Assembly: GCA_963629395.1 (NCBI GenBank)
Contig: CAVGIV010000001.1
Coordinates: 47,699-111,698 of the forward strand
From: CAG-791 sp963629395
GTDB lineage: Bacteria; Bacillota; Clostridia; Lachnospirales; Lachnospiraceae
Length of the DNA: 64,000 nt
Direction: 5' to 3'
Part shown: positions 46,431 to 54,789 of the stretch, piece after piece
Position numbering within the stretch: position 1 is the first letter of the stretch
Layout: each line of letters starts with the position of its first letter
Made by a program: the position numbers and the translations under genes
Notes under the pieces: generated by a model
Databases searched by the model: none
Told to the model about the DNA's origin: nothing
What the model saw: the letters and a program-made list of their open reading frames with translations, nothing else

Positions 46431-46516
46431 AACTTTTTCAAGGGACTTTCACATGAAACTTGCAACTTTTCCAGTGGACTTTTAATCATATTTTGTAACT
46501 TTTTCAAAGGACTTTT
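46431..46516. repeat. Three spaced direct repeats upstream of the DUF4143 gene
   Basis: AACTTTTTCAAGGGACTTTC (46431), AACTTTTCCAGTGGACTTTT (46463) and AACTTTTTCAAAGGACTTTT (46497), 32 and 34 bases apart, i.e. about three helical turns. They lie 45-130 bases before the start codon. Could be operator sites, or the wreck of a repeat-coding frame. Confidence 0.6.
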
Positions 46517-46551
46517 CGCAAGACTCGCAGTTTTCCGCAGAAGATTCTAAG

Positions 46552-46569
46552 CAGGTGCTGAACAATTAC
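46552..46569. repeat. Half-copy of the short palindromic repeat family
   Basis: CAGGTGCTGAACAATTAC, the terminal sequence of the family; the thiC stop codon (46566-46568) lies in it. Confidence 0.5.
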
Positions 46570-47975
46570 AGGATATCGATATACTCCCCGGCCAGGGCCT
46601 TGTTCATGCTGCGGACGGCACAAAATTTGCCGCACATGGAGCAGGCTTCGGCATGATCGTCCTCCGGGCTTCGGGAGTCACGGATGGCTCTTGCCGTCTC
46701 CGGATCCAGTGCACAGGCGAACTGTGCGTCCCAGTCCAGCACTCTTCTGGCATCGGCCATTTTATCATCAATGTCGCGGGCACCCGGTATGCCCTTGGCA
46801 ATATCAGCGGCATGGGCCGCGATTTTGCTGGCGATGATCCCCTGCTTAACATCATCCACGTTCGGCAGTGCCAGATGCTCTGCCGGTGTCACATAGCAAA
46901 GGAACGCAGCTCCGCTCATGGCGGCAACTGCACCGCCGATGGCTGATGTAATGTGATCGTATCCCGGTGCGATGTCCGTCACCAGCGGTCCCAGTACATA
47001 GAAGGGAGCGCCCTGACAAATGGTCTGCTGCACCTTCATGTTGGCCGCAATCTGATCCAGCGGCACGTGTCCCGGTCCTTCGACCATCACCTGGACGTTG
47101 TGCGCCCAGGCGCGCTTTGTAAGCTCGCCGAGCCGCACCAGCTCTTCAATCTGACAGACATCCGTAGCATCCGCAAGGCAGCCGGGCCGGCAGGCATCGC
47201 CCAGTGAAACGGTCACATCATGCTCCTCGCAGATGTCCAGAATCTCGTCAAAATACTCATAGAACGGATTCTCCTCACCGGTCATGGACATCCAGGCGAA
47301 CACCAGCGAACCGCCACGGCTCACAATGTTCATCTTCCGTTTGTGCTTCTTAATCTGCTCGATGGTCTTGCGGGTAATGCCGCAGTGCAGCGTCACAAAG
47401 TCCACGCCGTCCTCTGCGTGGAGCCGCACCACATCAATGAAATCCTTCGCAGTAAGAGACGCGAGATCTCTTTGATAATGAATTACGCTGTCATAAATCG
47501 GTACAGTACCGATCATCGCCGGACATTCCGACGTCAGCTTTGTCCGGAAGGGCTGCGTGTTCCCATGGCTCGACAGATCCATGATAGCCTCCGCACCCAT
47601 GTTCACCGCGCTCATCACCTTCTGCATTTCAATGTCGTAATCCTTGCAGTCTCTGGAGATGCCCAGATTCACATTGATCTTCGTGCGGAGCATGCTGCCG
47701 ATGCCCTCCGGGTTCAGACAGGTATGATGCCGATTGGCCGGAATTGCAACCTTTCCCTCCGCCACGAGCATTCGGATGTCCTCGACGGTGCGATGCTCTT
47801 TCTCCGCGACCGTCTGAATCTCTCTTGTAATGATGCCCTTTCTGGCGGCATCCATCTGGGTGGTATACGCCTGTTTTTCCATAGTTGACGTGACGCCGGT
47901 TCCGGTTTGCAGATCCTCCTGAACACCGGCGCCTTCGCAGGCAGCAACGCCTGCATTTGTTAATGCTGTAGACAT
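46566..47975 (-). CDS. thiC: Phosphomethylpyrimidine synthase ThiC
   Basis: 469 residues. Radical SAM enzyme that rearranges aminoimidazole ribotide to HMP phosphate for thiamine. The C-terminal cluster motif CSMCGKFC (CxxCxxxxC) is present, along with NRHHTCLNPEGIG, RGGSLVFAWM and MVEGPGHVPLDQI. Length fits the clostridial short form without the extra N-terminal domain. AAAGGAG lies six bases before the ATG. Controlled by the TPP riboswitch upstream; no other thi genes are in the window. Confidence 0.95.
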   Translation of the reverse strand: MSTALTNAGVAACEGAGVQEDLQTGTGVTSTMEKQAYTTQMDAARKGIITREIQTVAEKEHRTVEDIRMLVAEGKVAIPANRHHTCLNPEGIGSMLRTKINVNLGISRDCKDYDIEMQKVMSAVNMGAEAIMDLSSHGNTQPFRTKLTSECPAMIGTVPIYDSVIHYQRDLASLTAKDFIDVVRLHAEDGVDFVTLHCGITRKTIEQIKKHKRKMNIVSRGGSLVFAWMSMTGEENPFYEYFDEILDICEEHDVTVSLGDACRPGCLADATDVCQIEELVRLGELTKRAWAHNVQVMVEGPGHVPLDQIAANMKVQQTICQGAPFYVLGPLVTDIAPGYDHITSAIGGAVAAMSGAAFLCYVTPAEHLALPNVDDVKQGIIASKIAAHAADIAKGIPGARDIDDKMADARRVLDWDAQFACALDPETARAIRDSRSPEDDHAEACSMCGKFCAVRSMNKALAGEYIDIL

Positions 47976-48042
47976 GATAATCTCCTTTTCATACGCATCA
48001 CTTTTCTATAGCGGCGGAAGGTGGTGCCCCCGATCTGCCGCT

Positions 48043-48060
48043 TTTGTCCGGCCGGACAAA
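48043..48060. promoter_or_regulatory. Perfect palindrome in the thiC leader
   Basis: TTTGTCCGGCCGGACAAA, an 18-base perfect palindrome between the riboswitch terminator and the thiC ribosome site. It may be a second RNA hairpin or a protein operator. Confidence 0.4.
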
Positions 48061-48070
48061 GCTGAAGAAA

Positions 48071-48112
48071 TATAAAAGATGCAGATACACCAACGAATGG
48101 TATATCTGCATC
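48071..48112 (-). terminator. Riboswitch-controlled terminator before thiC
   Basis: Minus-strand stem GATGCAGATATACC / GGTGTATCTGCATC with a short loop followed by TTTTATATTT, just after the TPP aptamer. Expected to form when TPP is bound. Confidence 0.85.
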
Positions 48113-48127
48113 ACAAAATCACATATA

Positions 48128-48206
48128 TCCCTACGTTGGCATTATCCAAATCAGGTTACGGGTCTGGACCTTCAGTCCACTCTCAGCCGGTCTTACCAGC
48201 TCCCCT
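48128..48206 (-). promoter_or_regulatory. TPP riboswitch (THI element)
   Basis: Minus strand carries GGGGAGC at the start, CTGAGAG, ACCCGTAACCTGATTTGGAT and AATGCCAACGTAGGGA, the invariant blocks of the TPP aptamer, in the right order. With the downstream terminator it should shut off thiC transcription when thiamine pyrophosphate is plentiful. The rest of the 47976-48326 gap holds the terminator, a palindrome, and a GC-rich inverted repeat near 48290-48305. Confidence 0.95.
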
Positions 48207-48326
48207 TTTTTATATTTTCTCTTCACTCAGGACAGTAGCACGTTTCCGCCGCATATGCAAGGAGGATCGGTGCAGAACACCAGCATAGCCGGTGAATAAC
48301 CGGCCGGTTCGTTACAAATCAAGCAC

Positions 48327-50204
48327 CTATTCCGCATCCGTCACTGTATCCTCGGCCGAATAAATATGGCATCCATTCCGTCCGTGGTTTTTCACATAGT
48401 AAAGTGCTCGATCCGCATCCTTAAACAGGCTTTCTCCCGGATTCTTCCGATCCGCAAATGCCGCTCCCGCACTCAGCGATACTGCCGGAACATCTTCATC
48501 ATGAGCAGCAAGCTGATGGTTGATCTCGTTTATTTTATCCTCAATCGTATATCCAAGATCGCCTGTCACATCCATCATGACAACAGCAAATTCGTCTCCG
48601 CCGATCCGACAGACATGGTCAATCGAACGAAAGCCCTCTGCCAGGAGCTTTGACACCCGCTTCAGAATAATATCTCCAACCGCATGTCCATAAGTGTCAT
48701 TGACGCTCTTAAAATCGTCCACATCCACAAGGATCAATGCAAAATTTCTCCTATCCTTTTCCATCGCCCCCAGGATCTGGTCGAAGGCCCCACGATTCAG
48801 TACGCCAGTCATCGGATCGTGCTCCGCCTGGCGCTTCAATACCTTTTCCTCTGTGATATCGCGGGCAACATACAAAACTTCCACGGCTCTGCCGTTTTCA
48901 TCTCTGCTTTTTACAATAAACCGCGCCTGCATCCACCGGCCTGTAGGTGCTTTATAATCCGTTGCTACCGTGTTTACCTTTTCAAATCGGTCAGCCAGCG
49001 TATTCAAATCCAGGAATTCACGCAAAGGCTCTCTGAATTCCGGCTCTATAAAGGCTTCTATGACTGTATCCTTTACATCGTCAAAAACGCCTTTACCTGC
49101 AGCGACCTTTCCCATGAGCGGTACACTGGTTAATACTTCATATTCATGGGTAATAATATTCGCCTGGAAGATTGTGGAGTAAATGGTTGACAGAGCGCTA
49201 ATAACCTCTGCATGCTCTTTTTCTTCCTTAAGCCGTGCTTCTTCGAGTGCCCGTTCTCTTTTTTGATTCTCCTTCTGTTCTTCTACAATCTTATCGATAA
49301 GCCGGAATCCCACTACAACATTTTCGGTATCGCCGACTCTTCTGAAGTCATACTGATAGTAATGCTGCACGCCATCTTCTATGTTACGGTATGTGCCAAC
49401 GTAATTATCCTGTCTGGAGAACACCTGTCTGATATTTTCTACATTCAGTGTTTCTTTTATCCGCTTCTTATCGTCAGGATGGACGGTTTCACGCACCCAT
49501 CGATCAACAACCGCATCAAACTGGAATGTCTGGCTGTCAGCATCTCTGATCGCCCTTACATTATAGCTGTCGTCCAGTCTTATAACCCGTGCAGTTCCCT
49601 CTCGCAGGTTTGCAACAAATACATTCCTGAAGCTCTTGGACAAAGCGTTGATAATTGCAAGCTGTTCATCAACCTCTTTTTGATGGGCAGCCTCTTTTTC
49701 TCTTTTCACTTCCTCCATTTTCTGGTGTTCTTCAATAATGTCATCAATATTCTGAAATCCTGCTATCGCTATTGTGGCATCCTGATCAGACCTGCTGATG
49801 TTGTATTGAAAATAATGGAGTTCTCCGTCCACGAGACTGCGATAATTGCCGACAAGCTCTTCCTTGGTCTCGAAGGCCTTTTTTATATTATCTATCGCAA
49901 TTGCGCTTCTGACTTTCTCTCGGTCCTCCGGGTATACAATGGTATTAATCCAATTCTCAGTAACAGCTTCGAACGGGAACTCCTGATGATTCTCCTTGCC
50001 CGGAACATCTACATAGTCTGCATCCAGCTTGAGAATCCTCGCAGTCCTCTTCTCCAGATCCACCCAATAGACATTTTTGAAATGACGAGCAAGCGTATCA
50101 AAAACCATCAGCTGTTCTCTGAGCGACTCATCCTGTCCCTTACGCTTAACATCAAAATTTGCTTTATTTAATATATTTGTCAGCATACATTTGCCCCGGT
50201 TCAT
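48327..50204 (-). CDS. Diguanylate cyclase with tandem sensor domains
   Basis: 625 residues from ATG 50204; ATG 50186 is also possible. Two tandem PAS-like domains are clearly duplicated: LARHFKNVYWVDLEKRTARI...NYRSLVDGELHYFQY and LSKSFRNVFVANLREGTARV...TYRNIEDGVQHYYQY, each ending in a coiled linker; a third, more diverged sensor follows. GGDEF domain at the C-terminus has MTGVLNRGAFD, the intact active-site RIGGDEFAVV and an RxxD inhibitory I-site (RSID) five residues before it. It makes c-di-GMP from GTP. No membrane segment, so it senses a cytoplasmic signal. Confidence 0.9.
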   Translation of the reverse strand: MNRGKCMLTNILNKANFDVKRKGQDESLREQLMVFDTLARHFKNVYWVDLEKRTARILKLDADYVDVPGKENHQEFPFEAVTENWINTIVYPEDREKVRSAIAIDNIKKAFETKEELVGNYRSLVDGELHYFQYNISRSDQDATIAIAGFQNIDDIIEEHQKMEEVKREKEAAHQKEVDEQLAIINALSKSFRNVFVANLREGTARVIRLDDSYNVRAIRDADSQTFQFDAVVDRWVRETVHPDDKKRIKETLNVENIRQVFSRQDNYVGTYRNIEDGVQHYYQYDFRRVGDTENVVVGFRLIDKIVEEQKENQKRERALEEARLKEEKEHAEVISALSTIYSTIFQANIITHEYEVLTSVPLMGKVAAGKGVFDDVKDTVIEAFIEPEFREPLREFLDLNTLADRFEKVNTVATDYKAPTGRWMQARFIVKSRDENGRAVEVLYVARDITEEKVLKRQAEHDPMTGVLNRGAFDQILGAMEKDRRNFALILVDVDDFKSVNDTYGHAVGDIILKRVSKLLAEGFRSIDHVCRIGGDEFAVVMMDVTGDLGYTIEDKINEINHQLAAHDEDVPAVSLSAGAAFADRKNPGESLFKDADRALYYVKNHGRNGCHIYSAEDTVTDAE

Positions 50205-50219
50205 TAAGCTCAAATTCTC

Positions 50220-50262
50220 GTAATTATTCAGATCCCCTTTGTAAAATGCGCGCAAACAGTCA
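50220..50262. repeat. Diverged copy of the short palindromic repeat family
   Basis: GTAATTATTCAGATCCCCTT and AAAATGCGCGCAAACAG resemble GTAACTATTCAGAGCCCCTT and AAAATGCGCTGCAGCAG of the 22.2 kb copy. Here it lies upstream of a gene start rather than after a stop. Confidence 0.45.
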
Positions 50263-50362
50263 TGCTGATACTATCATCTTTGACCTAGATTTTCAATAAT
50301 GCCATGATAGTTATGATGCGATGGCTGCAGATTAAAAGCCTCTTGCTGCAGGATCTGTATGC

Positions 50363-51970
50363 TCATTTTTCACGCCGTTCGGCTTGCAAGACAAACGGGA
50401 ACGCGGGCAGATCGTGCGCATTCAGCAAATTCACTTCATAGAATTGCGTTTGAGCAAAGCGGACGGTCACGCACTCGACGGAAGCCAGCACTTTTGAACG
50501 AATGGTCAGCACATTGTTGGTGCAGCTGCACTCGGCCAGCGACAGTGGTCCGACCGCAGTTTCAACCTCCAACCCGTTGATGCCGCCCAGAATCGGCGGC
50601 AGATACTGCAGCTCAATGTCCGAGACGGAAAATCCATTATATCCATCCCTTTCCTTTTGCTCAAAATGCAGCCCATCGCCGTGCGCAAAAGCAATGCTGA
50701 CCGCGTCGCCGCATAAGCAGCAGCTTTCGGCAAGCGGCGCGCCGCTGTTGATCGGCGCGCCATATACCCATTGCAAGGCCGCGTCAGCCAAGCGCTCCCC
50801 GATGGGGCGCTTGTGCTTGGGGTGGATGTCGTAAACGTTGCCGCAATCGGAGGAGGAAATAAGGTACACCTCCGGCACACTCTCACTCACGATCTGCTGG
50901 CAGCGGCGCACGGCCGGGAATGCCTGTCCAGCTTCGCTCAGCCATGTGCCAAAGGGAGCAAGCTGTACGGTAAGGAACGGCAGAGGGGCATTCCACAAAG
51001 CGCGCCAGTTTTCAATCAGCGTCGTCAGCAATTCGGTATAGCACTCAGCGTGCGATGCATCGGTTTCACCTTGATACCACAAAACGCCCTGCGCCGTAAA
51101 ACCTGCAACGCGGCTTACCATTGTTTCATACAGACCACCGGGACGGTTTTTATCATATCGGCCAAGCGGTTGAAACGCTGTATCGCCACCAACAGCTACC
51201 CCCGCCCCCGACAACCGTTCCAGCATGGCGCGGAACTGCTGCGGGGTCAGCGTGTTTTTCAGGATATAGGCCATCGGATCAGCAGCGGCGTTGGCTTGAA
51301 ATGACGCCTGCTTTTCCCACTCGCGACGGGATTCTGCTTCGTCCAGACTTGCAATCTGTGCCTCGTATTCGTCAAGATAGCTGCGCAAGGCTGCGGTGTC
51401 CAACCGCGCGGGGTCCAACCATGTGCAGGCGGAGGTACCGCCCATACTGCAGGAGACGATGCCGACAGGCACCCCTAGTTCACCGCGCAGCTTGCGGGCA
51501 AAATAACTGCCCACCGCCGTGAACACAGCGGCATGGTCAGGCGTAAAGGGATGCCAGCAATCCCACTGCCGGTGAATGGCCGGGTACTTTTCCCGCTGTC
51601 CGGCGCAGGTATACTGGCCGACTGTGTAGCAGCGGAAATGCGGGTCGTCGGCCAGTTCAATCTCTGCCGCCCCCTCTTGGTCGTATTGCAGAAGAAATTC
51701 CATATTGCTCTGCCCGCCTGCAAGCCATACCTCGCCAAAGTCCACATCGGTCAAACAAATCTCACCGACGCACAGTTCGGCGCTCTCCATTGCGGGCTGT
51801 GGGGGCAGTGTCAGCGTGAAATTTCCGGCCGACACATCCTGTTCCAGAATCACCGTGCCGTTCAGCCTCACTTCAACCCACTGCGGCGCATCACATACGC
51901 CCCACAGGCGCACAGGTTTGCCGTGCTGTAAGACCATTCCGTTTTGAAAAATGTCAGCAAGCTGTATCAT
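50363..51970 (-). CDS. SASA-family acetylesterase (sialate O-acetylesterase-like)
   Basis: 535 residues. SGNH-like hydrolase with the SASA signature VWLAGGQSNMEF (catalytic Ser near residue 89), VGSYFARKL and, towards the C-terminus, DIHPKHKRPIGERLA containing the Asp-x-x-His dyad. Removes O-acetyl groups from glycans; the substrate may be acetylated plant or host sugars. No signal peptide. Last gene of the glycan cluster, 15 bases after the rhamnosidase. Confidence 0.88.
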   Translation of the reverse strand: MIQLADIFQNGMVLQHGKPVRLWGVCDAPQWVEVRLNGTVILEQDVSAGNFTLTLPPQPAMESAELCVGEICLTDVDFGEVWLAGGQSNMEFLLQYDQEGAAEIELADDPHFRCYTVGQYTCAGQREKYPAIHRQWDCWHPFTPDHAAVFTAVGSYFARKLRGELGVPVGIVSCSMGGTSACTWLDPARLDTAALRSYLDEYEAQIASLDEAESRREWEKQASFQANAAADPMAYILKNTLTPQQFRAMLERLSGAGVAVGGDTAFQPLGRYDKNRPGGLYETMVSRVAGFTAQGVLWYQGETDASHAECYTELLTTLIENWRALWNAPLPFLTVQLAPFGTWLSEAGQAFPAVRRCQQIVSESVPEVYLISSSDCGNVYDIHPKHKRPIGERLADAALQWVYGAPINSGAPLAESCCLCGDAVSIAFAHGDGLHFEQKERDGYNGFSVSDIELQYLPPILGGINGLEVETAVGPLSLAECSCTNNVLTIRSKVLASVECVTVRFAQTQFYEVNLLNAHDLPAFPFVLQAERREK

Positions 51971-51985
51971 ACAAACACGCTTCTT

Positions 51986-54643
51986 TTATTGTTCGTCACA
52001 GGTAAAGCGGTACTGCCCGCTGCCCACTGTATGCTCCGTGCCGTCCGGCAAAATCACGACGGCATCGGCATTGCAGGGAACGGTGACCTCCAGTGTAAAC
52101 CGCCCGTCCGTGCGCCGCCACGCACAGGCAGCTTCGCCCTGCTCGGTCATAAAGCTGCGCTTGGCCCATGTAAGGCTTGCATCGGGCTGCGGGCGGAAAA
52201 CAAGATGCCGATACCCGACGCCGTTCTGGTCGATGCCGCCGATATTGCGGAACAGCCAGTCGTCCACCGCGCCGTAGGTGTAGTGGTTGAAACTCTCCCT
52301 GCGCGGGTTCCCGTCAGCATCGTACATCTGCCAGCTTTCCCAAATCGTGGTTGCGCCCTGCCGAATCTGCGCCAGCCACGCAGGCGCGTTCTCTTGGTAG
52401 AGCAGCGTGTACGCCAGCTCCCGCTTGCCCGCCATGCAGAGCGCGTCCAGCAGGTACGGTGTGGGCAGAAAGCCCGTGTCCAAACGGTTTCCGTTCTCCC
52501 GAATCATCGTTTCCAGTCGGTCCGCAAAGGCCGCTTTCAGTGCATCGGGAACAAGGCCGAATGCCAGCATCAGCACATACGCGCCCTGCCGGTCCACCTT
52601 CATGCGGCCGTCCTCGGTGATAAGTGCCGTTTGGAGGGCGTGCTTCATCGCGTCAGCTTCGGTGGCATAACGCTCGGCATCGTCGATATGGCCTAGGACT
52701 TCCGCTGCGCGGCGCATGATTTGCACAGCCAGCCAGCCGAAAATCGGGGCCGTGTACCCGGCGGAGGCGGCCATTGTGGCAAAGATTTTTTCCTGCGGCT
52801 CGTTGGCCTGGCTGGGAATCAGCCACTCGCCAAACTGGAACCCGGTGTTCCAAAGGTGTTTCTCAATTTCATCGGTCAGTTGGGAACTTGGCGCGTGTAC
52901 ACGGGCGCGGGCCATGACATAGTCCGCCCAGCCTTTCATGCTGGCATACTGGCGGCGCAGGATGGCAGTGTTCCCGGTGATCGTGTACATGGCCCACGGC
53001 ACGGTCACAGCGGCATCCCCCCACCCGGCAGAGCAGACAGGTCCGCCGCAGCCGGTGCTTTCGCCCATTTTGATGCCGGAATAGTGGTAAATCGACACAT
53101 CCGGCACCGTGAACGGCACCGAACCGTTCTCCCGTTGGTCGTAGGCAAGGCATTGCATCCACCGGGTCAAGAACGGCGTCACCTCCTCATTGAGCAGGGC
53201 CGTGCGGGCATACAGAGAAATATCCCCGGTCCAGCCCGCTTTTTCGCGCTGGGGACAGTCGGTGGGAATGGAAATCATGTTGGCACACTGGCTCCACCGC
53301 GTATTTTGGTACAGGCGGTTGAGCCGTACATCCGAGCATTCAAATGTTCCCACATTGGGCTTTTCGCTGGACAAAACCACGGCTGTGAAATCCTCCGGGC
53401 GCACCGTGTCCGTCCCAGTGACGCGCACATAGCGGAACCCGTGGAACGCGAACCGCGCCTCATATTCATGGGCAAGGCCGTCCGAGATGAACACGTCTTT
53501 CTGCTCGGTCACACCCATCGCACTGTCGGTGTTGATGAAATAGTTGCCGTCCTTGTCCAGCGTCTCGGTGTGTTCCAACGTCAGAGACGCACCTACGGGG
53601 AGTGTGGCCTTTACGCGGGTGCGGCCCGCCACGACCTGCCCGAAGTCTACGATGGTTTCGCCCCTGGGCGTTGTGATAACTGCGTCGGCAGAGAGTTCCC
53701 GCACGACCCGCACGGGCGGGTCGGTCTGCGGGTGCAGGGTTTTGTACCCAATGTCAGCTTCGGCGGCGGGCATCCACGCGGCGGAATCGTAACCGGGCGC
53801 ATCCCAGCCGGGGCAGACAAGGCGGGCATCGTATTTTTCGCCGTCAAAAATGTCCGAGGACAGCAAGGGGCTGTCATGGGTGGTCACGGCATCGTCGGAG
53901 CAGATGATTTCTCTGCGGCCGTCCGCATAGGTCACTTCCAGTTGGAACAAAACCGTGTGGTCGGGCTGCATCCCATCAATGGGTGGGCGTGTCTGCGGGC
54001 AGCAAAACCAGCCATCTGCCACCTCCATGCCCAGCACGTTTTCCCCCGCCTGCAGTAAAGTCGTGAGGTCGTAGGTCTGGTAGCAGAGCATTTTACGGTA
54101 GCTCGTATGCTCCGGCGCAAGCTCACGGGCGTCGGGCTGCACACTGTTTACGGTAAGGCGGTACACGCCCAAGCAGGTTGCGTACAGGCGGGCGCGGACA
54201 GGCTGGTCGTCCAGCGTTAAGGCGCGGCGGAACAGTGTGGCGGGCGGCTGCTTGCCGAAGCCCTTTTCCCGTTTGGGCGTCGGGCGCGGCGTGCGCATCC
54301 AATGCGCCTGCCAGTCGCTCTGAGCAAGGGCGGTTTCAAAGCGGCTTTCGGCTTCGGCAGCGTGGCCGTGGTTATCCCAAACCGTCACGCGCCAGCGGTA
54401 GACAGTGCGGGCGGCAAGCGGTGCGCCCGCATATTCCACAAAGGCGGCCTGTTCGCTTTCCACCTTTCCGCTGTCCCAGCAAGGCGTCTGCGGCATATCT
54501 TCCGCCCAGACCTGTAAACGGTAGGCTGTCTGCTTCGTACCGCGCACATCGCTTTTCATCTTCCAGCCGAAGTAGGGCGGCGTGGCCGGGTCCAGCCCCA
54601 GCGGGGCCGTGACGTGCAGGACCGTCAAATCATATAACTGCAT
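51986..54643 (-). CDS. Alpha-L-rhamnosidase, GH78
   Basis: 885 residues, the usual GH78 length. N-terminal beta domains (about 1-370), (alpha/alpha)6 barrel with the signature PTDCPQREKAGWTGDISLYA near 460, and C-terminal beta domain. It removes terminal L-rhamnose from plant glycosides or rhamnogalacturonan pieces. No signal peptide, so cytoplasmic. AAAGGAG eight bases before the ATG. Preceded by a 146-base gap with a long inverted repeat. Confidence 0.92.
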   Translation of the reverse strand: MQLYDLTVLHVTAPLGLDPATPPYFGWKMKSDVRGTKQTAYRLQVWAEDMPQTPCWDSGKVESEQAAFVEYAGAPLAARTVYRWRVTVWDNHGHAAEAESRFETALAQSDWQAHWMRTPRPTPKREKGFGKQPPATLFRRALTLDDQPVRARLYATCLGVYRLTVNSVQPDARELAPEHTSYRKMLCYQTYDLTTLLQAGENVLGMEVADGWFCCPQTRPPIDGMQPDHTVLFQLEVTYADGRREIICSDDAVTTHDSPLLSSDIFDGEKYDARLVCPGWDAPGYDSAAWMPAAEADIGYKTLHPQTDPPVRVVRELSADAVITTPRGETIVDFGQVVAGRTRVKATLPVGASLTLEHTETLDKDGNYFINTDSAMGVTEQKDVFISDGLAHEYEARFAFHGFRYVRVTGTDTVRPEDFTAVVLSSEKPNVGTFECSDVRLNRLYQNTRWSQCANMISIPTDCPQREKAGWTGDISLYARTALLNEEVTPFLTRWMQCLAYDQRENGSVPFTVPDVSIYHYSGIKMGESTGCGGPVCSAGWGDAAVTVPWAMYTITGNTAILRRQYASMKGWADYVMARARVHAPSSQLTDEIEKHLWNTGFQFGEWLIPSQANEPQEKIFATMAASAGYTAPIFGWLAVQIMRRAAEVLGHIDDAERYATEADAMKHALQTALITEDGRMKVDRQGAYVLMLAFGLVPDALKAAFADRLETMIRENGNRLDTGFLPTPYLLDALCMAGKRELAYTLLYQENAPAWLAQIRQGATTIWESWQMYDADGNPRRESFNHYTYGAVDDWLFRNIGGIDQNGVGYRHLVFRPQPDASLTWAKRSFMTEQGEAACAWRRTDGRFTLEVTVPCNADAVVILPDGTEHTVGSGQYRFTCDEQ

Positions 54644-54706
54644 AGTTCTCGCTCCTTTTTATAGGCTTTTCTGCATTATCCCGTGTTATTTGTGGGCAAC
54701 CAATGC

Positions 54707-54783
54707 AAAAATCGGCGTTTTTGTGCCAAAGCTGGCCTTACGGTAGCAAGACAGCAAAAGACGACACAAAAACGCCGATTTTT
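54707..54783. terminator. Long inverted repeat between GH2 and GH78 genes
   Basis: AAAAATCGGCGTTTTTGTG (54707-54725) and CACAAAAACGCCGATTTTT (54765-54783): a perfect 19-base stem with a 39-base loop, seven bases after the GH2 stop. T-runs are part of each arm. It could terminate, attenuate or stabilise the upstream message. Confidence 0.6.
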
Positions 54784-54789
54784 ACTCAT

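Noticed and set aside
52721..54058. Long plus-strand frame antisense to the GH78 gene
   Set aside because: High G+C third positions leave few stops on the opposite strand; the peptide has no recognisable domain and the minus-strand protein has clear GH78 signatures.
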